A stretch of DNA of 64,000 nucleotides from Cliona cf. orientalis (taxonomy: Eukaryota; Porifera; Demospongiae; Clionaida; Clionaidae): assembly GCA_963930775.1 (NCBI GenBank), contig OZ005706.1, forward strand, positions 4,578,545 through 4,642,544, written 5' to 3'. Every line of letters begins with the position of its first letter. The stretch's first letter is position 1. Of the stretch, positions 55,692 to 64,000 are shown piece after piece. The position numbers were made by a program, and so were the translations under genes. Below the pieces are notes generated by a model that ran no database searches, had not been told where the DNA came from, and saw only the letters and a program-made list of their open reading frames with translations.

Positions 55692-56533
55692 TGCTCAATT
55701 GGTGTTTTAAACCACTCCCACAATTCACTGCCAGGAGTCTGAAACGTTTCAGCTTGACTACTTTAGGAGCTTTGCGTATTGCTGACAAAGAAGGAGCATT
55801 GTTTTGAGATATTGAAGCGTACATTCCAAGATGATGCATGTTTAGTGGGCTGTGGCTTAAAAAAACTCACTTCATTTTGAGCAATTGGTGTATATAGCAC
55901 ACCAAAATGTGGTGATTGTAACATGGACTTATATCAAAGGAATGTGATGTCACTAGAGGTTGCCTAGCAACCTTTTTTATTGCAGGCTACATTACCCCTT
56001 TCATCATTGGAATACCCTATGATCACCCACACCCTCTGGTAGCCTGCCAAAATAGTACCTGGCTACCCAATTAAATTGCTGGCTACAGGTCTGGATAGAT
56101 AGCCTGAAGGTGAAGGAGGATCATGGGTGAACAGCATTATATAATTGCACAATGTCATTATTGTAATTTTTGTCTGAGCGCATACATAAAATTTAATATA
56201 TTATGTGTGTGCTGCACATGTGCAACCAAAGGTTTTTTATAGACAAATTGCTGGCTATCAATGAATGTAGATAATCATAGGGTAGCCTAATGACATAATC
56301 ATAATGAAAGGGGGTTATGGGCAAACAAAATTAATATTAACAGTTACATGACATTATGTGCAATGCACTCACTCATACAGATGTGTATGTGAGCTAAGCA
56401 TTGTGTGTGTATGTGTGTTTGTTGGTAGTTGCCTAGCAACCAAAGTTTTTATAGGCAATTTGCCGGCTACGGGAAGGGGGTGGGTCATCATAAAGTAGGC
56501 CAGTGATGAACGGAGGTCAACTACCAACAAATC

Positions 56534-56598
56534 AGTTACATGACATTAATTGGGGCTCGACCATGCATCTCGTGCACCCCAATTAATGTCATGTAACT
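56534..56598. repeat. 22-bp perfect inverted repeat
   Basis: AGTTACATGACATTAATTGG-GG at 56534-56555 and its exact reverse complement at 56577-56598, with a 21-nt loop. Intronic. Confidence 0.85.
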
Positions 56599-56793
56599 TA
56601 GATGTGTGTGTGTCAGTGTGTGTGATATAAGTATAATCATCTTTCCACAATCCCAGATAGACTTTGTATGTGGGTGTGCACACATGGGATGATCAGATAT
56701 CATTTTTGTGGCATGTTAGCCTATCCCAAAGGAATTCTGTAGTGTGCATACATACACACATGCACCCACACACATTCACTGTACACTTTACAG

Positions 56794-57024
56794 ATCGTCC
56801 TGCCCAATTGAGAGTTGCAGACATTAGCTCTTCCCAAGTCACCCTCACCTGGGACAAATTGTCTGGTGTTTGACAGTACAGTGTCACTTGCAATGGGACT
56901 GCTCAAGGTGCTGCAACAACAAATATCTCTGGTGTTATTTTTGGACTCTCTCAGTCAACAGTATATGAGTGTACAGTCTTAGGATCAGGCAGCCTTCGCA
57001 GTTTTGAAGTCCTCTTTGTACCAG
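56794..57024 (+). pseudogene. FN3 exon with an in-frame stop
   Basis: A 231-bp exon with a TTTACAG acceptor and a GTAAGA donor, phase 1 at both ends like its neighbours. It reads PAQLRVADISSSQVTLTWDK, then LSGV-stop, then QYSVTCNGTAQGAATTNISG. The TGA at 56871-56873 lies where FN3 domains usually keep an open strand; a C-to-T change in CGA would explain it. Because the length is a multiple of three, skipping it leaves the frame intact. It may therefore be a dead exon tolerated by skipping, or a switch yielding a truncated soluble form. Confidence 0.7.
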
Positions 57025-57233
57025 GTAAGAGTTAAGCAATTCTATTCTACCTACAATGTACATATATTATGCCTGTGGGCATTTCTCAATGTCACCTTTG
57101 CCACCTCCTAAAGACTCAGCTATATCCTATCATTGGAGCTTTGTCCCCTTCCCTTGCCTAAGCAGCTGTTTTTCTCCATGAATGTAATTACACATGGCTA
57201 TATGCCATAGTCTTGCAAAAGAGGGCCCACTGT

Positions 57234-57580
57234 CAGTGGCGGATTCAGGGTGGTTCCTAGGGTTCCATGGAACCCCCCTTTGGGCTGCACCTAGCACTGA
57301 TGATAGGCTATGAAGTACTGATTGATAGGCTAAATGGAACCCCCCTCTCTGTCTATAGAACTAAGAAAACTACTGTTATGGCTCACCTTAGCATGCTTTA
57401 GCAGAAAAATCGTTCAAAAACAGATCGATTGGACTAGTAGGATTAATAGTTTCTCTCAAAAACGATCGAAATGGGCGTGGTTTTGCCCCAAAGTGGGCGT
57501 GGCTTCAAAAATTTCGCGCGCGCTTTGCGCGCAACTGTACTACTGGAACCCCCCTTCACAAAATCCTGGATCCGCGACTG
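57234..57580. mobile_element. hAT-like MITE, ACTGT duplication
   Basis: Ends CAGTGGCGGATTCAGG and CCTGGATCCGCGACTG; ACTGT on both sides (57229-57233 and 57581-57585). Closest relative of the 1209 copy. Confidence 0.85.
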
Positions 57581-57792
57581 ACTGTGGTTTGTCTGCCCAT
57601 TTCTCCTAGCTTTTAATGTTACATGCAAAAAAGCTTTCTTGCATGCAAAGTAAAAAAGCTGGGAGAGAGGGCCTGGGGATGAGGCTACAGTGATTTATCT
57701 ATCAATTGCTGCTTTGGCTGGAGCAAACTAGTAAGCTTTGTGTGTACTTGCACATGTGGTGTGCATTATGCAACTAGAGCTCTCTAGAGCAC

Positions 57793-58166
57793 ATACCCTG
57801 CGCACGCTGCATGCCCATTTCCAACGTGCTCTTGCCAAATGAAATTTGTGACTTGACGACCTAAACTGAGCTTGAGCATGCGCAATCAAAACAGCATTAA
57901 TTTTAATGCATAATGCAGTACTAAGTGTGGTTAATAGGCGTGGCCGATGAAAAAGCGCGATTTCTACTGTTTGTGGGCACTTCTCAACGATTCGTAGCAC
58001 ATAGAAGCCAGTTTTTCGCCCATTTTGATAATTTGGCAGCGCTTACAACCCCATTAGATGCCTAGATCTCGAGATTTGGCGATTTTTGTGCTGACAACGA
58101 CGACGACGACAATGACAACAGACATACAAACCGATCACTTTGCCCCTTGCGCATGCGCGCGGGGTA
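57793..58166. repeat. TACCCTGCGC element
   Basis: Left end TACCCTGCGCACGCTGCATG, right end CTTGCGCATGCGCGCGGGGT-A, with a GACAACGACGACGACGACAA tract before the right end. Same family as 44867-45486. Confidence 0.65.
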
Positions 58167-58679
58167 ATAACATATTACTGTGTGCAGCGTGCATTCTTGT
58201 GGTTATATTTGTATTATATATGATTCCAGTACATGACCTATTACTACATAGCGAGTTTTGAGTACAGAGATAGAGATAGTTCTAACTAGACTGGTAGTCT
58301 CATGCCCAGTTGAAATTGGTCCAGTCCTATGCAGTAGACAAATTAAGATAACGCAATGCGCCAAGGGTTTGCACTGTAGTGCTTCATTTAATCTGCACGG
58401 TACACTATAATAACATAATACTGTATAGATGAAGATTTTCGCTTGACATAAGTTTCACCAAGCCCAGCTACCTTTGTATTGCAGAAGTATTAAATTTGAT
58501 GAAATAAATTTTCACCAATGCGGTAAAGGCCATATCCTCTATAACACAAGACAAAAAATTCACATGATGAAAATTTTGCCAATGAGAGCAGGTGGCGAAA
58601 TTGGTGAAAATTTTCTCCTAATGAAAATTTCCACCTATACATTATTATAATTAATTTTATGGATGCTAAAATTCAAAGT

Positions 58680-58889
58680 TACCGTAGGTCGGATTTTGAT
58701 TGCAAGATTCTAATGATTGCGAATTGTAAGTGTTTCTAGAGCTCGCAAGCAACAGAATTGCAAAGTGCCTTGAGTATATTACTATTATATGGTATGGGAT
58801 CAACTATCGCAATTATTAGATTCGCAATTTAGCCTGACTAGCCTAAAACACAATCATTAAACTATGTAATCAAAACCCGGTCTATGGTA
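58680..58889. mobile_element. Family R1 MITE, copy 3
   Basis: Starts TACCGTAGGTCGGATTTTGA and ends CAAAACCCGGTCTATGGTA; more diverged than the 22001 and 23139 copies. Just upstream of the exon at 58998. Confidence 0.75.
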
Positions 58890-58997
58890 ATATATGTCAT
58901 TTCAACTAGATTTTATGACAAATAAATTTTCCTTGGTTGCTATTCTAAACAGTGAGCTAAACATTGATATTTGTCATATCCATATGCAAACCTATAG

Positions 58998-61900
58998 GTG
59001 CTGGGAGTGTCACCCATTTAGTTCCGGACAACGGAACTGTCATTTCCCATTTTTTGAGTGATGGAGAAAAGTGTGAACTTAGCTGTGTTGTTGAATACAA
59101 TGGCACTCAAACTGATACTGTGTGGAGTTTCATGAATGGATCGGCTGAATTGAAGAGCATTATAGGTTCCCATATTTCTGGAGACTATCGACCAGGGTCA
59201 CAGTCCCACTACAGTAATCACTTACAGATTATAGACTGCTCATTGCAAGAGTTAGATGGAGTAAAGGTCTATTGTGGCTCACGCATAAACCTCAAACAAG
59301 CATTTGTCGAGTTGAAAGTTTGTGGTAAGTTGATTTGGCACAGAGCTGGGACGACTTTGTTTATTAATGTCATATCTATAACAGATCTGCCACAGGTGAT
59401 GGAATCCAATGTAACTCAAATAATGGAAGGAACAGAAAACTGCAAAATTACTGTTGTTTCTACAAATTTGATGGCTAACGATATTAGTTGGGAAAAGGAC
59501 GGAGAGAGTGTAAGGGAAGGAGTTAATAGGTTTACTATTACCTTCAACAATATCACAAGAGCAGTTGCAGGAAACTACTCCGTAGCAAGTTCTGTTGTTT
59601 GCCACGATGATAAAACTAAACCAATTGCTAAACAATTTGCTTTAGATGTAGTCTGTAAGTGAAGCTATGGTAAAAATTAATGAGGTATTACTGAACTTAA
59701 CTCTTGTATGTTAATTTTTCTTAGATCCCCCAACCATGGGACAAGTTGGAGAAGGAAGTCATAAAGTCAATGAGACGTACAAAGTAACACTGATCTGTGG
59801 CTATGAACTACAGAGCAATCCCCAGGCTACTATTTTCTGGATTGATCCTGATGGAAATGAAGTAGTGGACAAGGAGAACTACTTCCAAGACGATGGACCA
59901 GGCGTGATACAACTTCACATCAAGAGAGCCAGCAGAAGAGATAGAGGGCAATGGACATGTAAAATGGAAGTGCCAGATGTGAACGTTTGCGTATACAACT
60001 GCTTGGATAATGAAAAACTTCGCCAACATGGACAGCAGCCACAAGCTGAATGTTCAAGAAAATCTCTTACTAACAGCATCACTACTAACTTGGATGTATT
60101 CTGTAAGTGTAAAATTAATGTTGGGGTTCCCATTTTTTTCACAAGAATCATGAGTGGTATAATCTTAATATAATTTTCTCCTGTCACCCTCCCACTATTG
60201 AGTGATATAGGTACTTTCAGATAGTTTTTGAAGTCCCATGCACAGGGAGGACACACACCCCTTCCACTCACATTTGTACATAATTATTATAATGGATAAA
60301 AGGTCAATATCCAAATATCCCTCTCCCACTTATAATATTTTTATTATTAATTTTAGATGGTCCAGAGACTAAAGTAGAAAACCTAACACTACAATCATCC
60401 TTTATGAATGAAACAAAAACAATCATTTGTGCAAGAGGTCTAGAAAGCAATCCTCCTGCTATAATCACTTGGACAAATCCAGAGGGAGACATTGTTAAAA
60501 ATGGTACTAGATATTCGTATCAATACTTAATCAAAGGACCAGCAGATGTAACATTGACAATCTTTAGTGTCAATGAAAAAGACAATGGAACATGGGGTTG
60601 CAATATTTCAGTGAAAGATGGAGAAAATGAAATTGGTAGGATGGTGATGTCTATTGAGCTTAGTGTTGATGGTATTGGTCATCCAATAGATTATAGGAGA
60701 GTTGTTATTATTGTGATTACAATTGTTTTCGGAACTGTAATAATGATAATCGTTATGGTTCCGGGGCAAAGGTCAAAGATACCTAGGATTAGCAAGCCTA
60801 AAATATCAAATATATTTCAAGATGGTATTGAACTAACTTGGACACAACCAGAATCTGATGGACAAAAAGTTACATCGTATGTTGTGTTGTATCATTCTGA
60901 GACAGACCCAGCTGGTCAGCAAAACACACTAGAAACAAGTGGAACCAAAATAAGAGTCAAAGGACTATTGCCAAACACTAAATATGTGTTCAAAGTTCGT
61001 GCTATGAGCAAAGAAGCTAGTGGACCTGAAAGTGAGGAAAGTGACCCTGTTACCATTACAAAACCACAAACATCTGATAAGGTAATACCAATTCCATATG
61101 CATCTGAGGTTACACACAATAGTGTTACCCTCACATGGGAAAGACTAAAAAATTATGTAGAGGGTGCTCAAGACAACACTATTACCATTTCTTATCGTGC
61201 ATCTGGTGATGAAGACTGGCAAGAATGTACTGTGAAAACTGATGTTAATTGTGCTTCAATCTCCGAACTAAAACCACAGACTAGGTATGTTTTTAAATTA
61301 CACTTGGACGGGGAAACAGGCGAGCGTATAGTGAGCAATGTCAGTGATCCAATTTTGACTAAAAGTAAGGAAGAAGATGGAGTTCAAACAAAGAAGTCAC
61401 TTGCAGAAAAATTAAAATCACAATCAGAGCCTGATTACTCGCACCCACATATTTATTATCCAAAACTGGTGGAGGTGGATAATAATGTAGCTACAGTGTC
61501 ACACAAGTACATCATAGCAGCTGACCCTTACAAATCAATTGATGAGTTCCACACAACTACAAATGAGAAAGTATTAATGCTTGTTGGTGCTACTGGAGCT
61601 GGTAAGAGCACCCTCATTAATGGCATTGCAAATTACATCGTGGGTGTTCGTTGGGAAGATAAATTTCGATTTAAAGTAATTGTTGATGATGGAAAAAGGT
61701 CACAAGCTCAAAGTCAAACGAGTTGTATTACAGCATACACATTTCATAATTCCAGTCTTCCTTATTCTTTGACAGTCATCGATACTCCAGGATTCGGTGA
61801 TACTAGGGGAATTGAAAGGGACAAATATATTGTTGAGCAAATAAGAGCACTTTTCTCCGTTGGCGGCATTGACCAGATTCATGGTGTTGGGTTTGTAACT

Positions 61901-62995
61901 GATGCATCAAGTGCCCGTCTAACGCCAACACAGAAGTACATCTTTGAATCAGTTTTATCGATTTTTGGCAAAGATATTGCTTCGAACATTTTCCTCTTGA
62001 CAACGTATGCAGATGCCAAGGAACCTCCTGTACTTTCTGCTATAAAGGAAGCAGCTATTCCATACAAAGCGCACTTTAAATTTAATAATTCTGCCTTATT
62101 CGTGGAGAATTCTAGATCTGTTTCTTCATTTGATAAGCTGTTTTGGGTGTGGGGAATGGAAAGCTTTGAGAAATTCTTCAGAGAACTTGAAAAGGTTGAG
62201 CCCCATAGCCTACAGCTGACAAGGGAAAATCTTAATGAGCGTCAAAACTTAGAAGCTGTAATTGAAGGTCTGAAGATGCAAATCAGAGTAGTTCTTGCTA
62301 AAATTGATGTGCTACATCAAAAGCAATATATTTTACGGAAACATGAATCAGAAATTCTTCAAAATCAACATTTTACATATGAAGTAACAGTATCAAAGCA
62401 AAGGCGAATTGAGATACCAGAAAATGTGGTTGTCACAAATTGTAATCAGTGTGAATTTACATGCCACTATCCCTGTCCAATTTCCAAAGATAATGAAAAG
62501 TATCGATGCAAAGCAATGGATGGAGGTGGACCAGACAGTGCTCGCTGTACTGTGTGTCCCGGGAACTGTCCATGGTCTCAGCATATTAACGCAACATACC
62601 GATTTGAAACTTATTATGAAATAGAGACTCAAACGTCAGACGATCTGAAGAAGAATTTGTTTGAGGCCATTGAAGGGAAGAGTCAGATTGAATCCATGAT
62701 TGCTGGCATTGAAGAAGAACTAGAAATGCTACGAGGTGTGATTGTGGGCATGGTCAGCGAAGCAAAACGAAGTCTCGAACGATTACAGGATATCGCTCTT
62801 AAGCCTAACCCACTGAGTGAGATTGAGTACATTGAGTTGCTAATGAAAGCCGAGAATTCGGAGAAAAGTCCGGGTTTTACTGAACGTATCAAGGTATTTG
62901 AAATGATTAAAGATATTGTGAAAGCTCAAGGTGCAGTGGCAAGTGGGAAGAAAACTGACAACACATGGTGGAAGAATTTACACGCAAGGAAGTAG
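58998..62995 (+). CDS. Ig-domain transmembrane receptor with cytoplasmic FN3 and P-loop GTPase
   Basis: Exons 58998-59324, 59385-59654, 59725-60102 and 60357-62995, all phase 1. The first three are Ig-like and paralogous to 53815-54898 (GTQTDTVW, KVYCGSRIN; GNYSVASSVVCH; VTLICGYELQSNPQATIFW). The last exon (878 codons) holds a fourth Ig-like domain (IICARGLESNPPAIITW, DNGTWGCNIS) and a membrane helix (VVIIVITIVFGTVIMIIVMV). Two FN3 domains follow inside the cell (ISKPKISNIFQDGIELTWTQ; YASEVTHNSVTLTWERL). Next comes a GTPase with G1 GATGAGKST, Q/TSCIT switch, G3 DTPGFGDT and VLSIFGKDIASNIFLLTTYA. The tail has a Cys cluster (NCNQCEFTCHYPCP, CTVCPGNCPW) and a coiled region. The GTPase resembles AIG1/GIMAP and septin-like immune GTPases. 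An immune or recognition receptor is inferred. No signal peptide exon identified. Confidence 0.85.
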
Positions 62996-64000
62996 CCTAT
63001 ACTTGTAGTACATGTAGTAATATGTAACTCTATTAATTTTATATACCGAAGACTGATATTATTGTGCATTTTGTGTGTGTACGGAAGTTCTAGTTTGTAT
63101 GCACGGAAGTTTACAGCTAGCTATGGTTTACACAAGACACGTGTACGTGCAATTTGCACGCGCAACGGCAGTGCAGTACAAAGCGTAGTCTCCTGGGCCC
63201 CCTTGCGTTTAGGGGGCTGGGTCACGAGACAAAAAGTGCAGGCTGTCACCCGCAAGACCAGTAATCGAGGTTCAAGAACCGCATTTTAAGGTACCATTAA
63301 ATTGCGTGGGCGTGAGGTGGGGGATATGACACCTAAACCACATCAAAGTCATTAGTGAGGTGCATGTTGCGTAACCACGCCCTTTTAATTGCACAGGTCT
63401 CAGGGGTGTGGCTGCTAGAGCCGGAAGTGTTCATTTAATATCCTCCATGGACCGGAAGCCGAGCCGGAAGGGAGGGGCCAGGCCACGCCCAAAACAGCCC
63501 CACCCTGTTCCCCAAGGACCACCATTCTCAATCAAGTGCCTACTAACCACCGGATGTCCACCGGAAGCCCACAATCAATCCCAATTAAAACACACAGCTT
63601 CCTCAAGGCCAAAACACACACAAACACTTGGAGGCCGTTCTGCCACACCGCCCACGCAAGAGCTCACCTCATTTCCTGTGTGGGCGGAGTAACAACACGT
63701 CATCGCAACCACATCCGCTTCAAACCATCGTCAGCTTCCGTCCAGCCGTACAGGCCCCTCGATCGCACCGCCGTACAGTGCCTCATTAACAGACATGGCC
63801 TCACCTTTGACCTCCTGCCACGCCCCCAAAGCCTCCTCGCGGGGTTCAAAGGTCACCACCGCTTCCGGGACACGCCCACCTATCGCCGAGGCCAAGTCCC
63901 AGGCGCCGATGTCCAAGCACTGGCCCGTGAAGCCACGCCCAATCGGAAGCAATAAAACCTGCATTAACGCACACGCACACACTCCGCACAGTGCCAGGAA
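62996..64000. other. 3' flank and GC-richer stretch, no gene assigned
   Basis: From about 63150 the base composition shifts to GC-rich, with repeated CCGGAAG and CCACGCCC motifs. Near 63186-63230 there is a GTCTCCTGGGCCCCC...GGGGGCTGGGTCACGAGAC hairpin of the TAGTCTCG type. Overlapping proline/histidine-rich frames (63408-63692, 63536-63955) look compositional rather than coding. Confidence 0.4.

Noticed and set aside
63408..63955. Two overlapping proline/histidine-rich ORFs
   Set aside because: Both come from GC-rich low-complexity sequence and overlap in different frames; no domain or splice signal supports either.

Overview
This window looks like nuclear DNA of a non-bilaterian animal, most likely a sponge. 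Spliced genes with GT-AG introns give clear animal orthologues (26S proteasome Rpt3, snRNP protein G, an ER collagen chaperone of the CRTAP family). They sit beside death-fold, TRIM-NHL and Ig/FN3 genes of an early-animal kind. The DNA is AT-rich and unusually dense in short inverted-repeat transposons (MITEs). The species assignment is an inference from gene content and style. Exon boundaries below were read by eye from splice signals and reading-frame phase.

Layout. 1-7.9 kb: a secreted, cysteine-rich gene on the minus strand whose long intron holds an hAT transposon that landed inside an older MITE. 8.1-19.0 kb: PSMC4 (proteasome ATPase Rpt3), minus, ten exons that add up to 417 aa. 19.2 kb: a small membrane protein, plus. 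19.6-22.7 kb: a securin-like protein with a destruction box, minus. 22.8-32.9 kb: SNRPG, plus, a 78-aa protein spread over 10 kb by MITE-filled introns. 33.7-35.4 kb: a single-exon B-box/NHL protein. 35.6-39.6 kb: a DED+CARD+helical-repeat protein, minus. 39.8-44.2 kb: an FKBP prolyl isomerase fused to a CRTAP-type collagen chaperone, plus. 45.6 kb: an intact DD34E mariner-type transposase. 46.8-47.9 kb: an uncharacterised protein with a SHOCT-like tail, minus. 51.9-63.0 kb: tandem Ig and FN3 exons ending in a transmembrane segment, two cytoplasmic FN3 domains and a P-loop GTPase. 63.0-64.0 kb: a GC-richer stretch with no gene I can assign.

How the genes fit together. Three head-to-head pairs share short spacers that are probably two-way promoters: PSMC4/small membrane protein, securin-like/SNRPG, and DED-CARD/FKBP-CRTAP. 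The most interesting items are the FKBP-CRTAP fusion (in vertebrates these activities are separate proteins cooperating on collagen), the Ig/FN3 receptor with a cytoplasmic GTPase plus a duplicated Ig-exon cassette, the DED-CARD protein, and the securin-like gene. The repeats also carry a consistent signal: at least nine elements with CAG...CTG ends, including the autonomous hAT-like one, are flanked by 5-bp duplications rather than the usual 8 bp.
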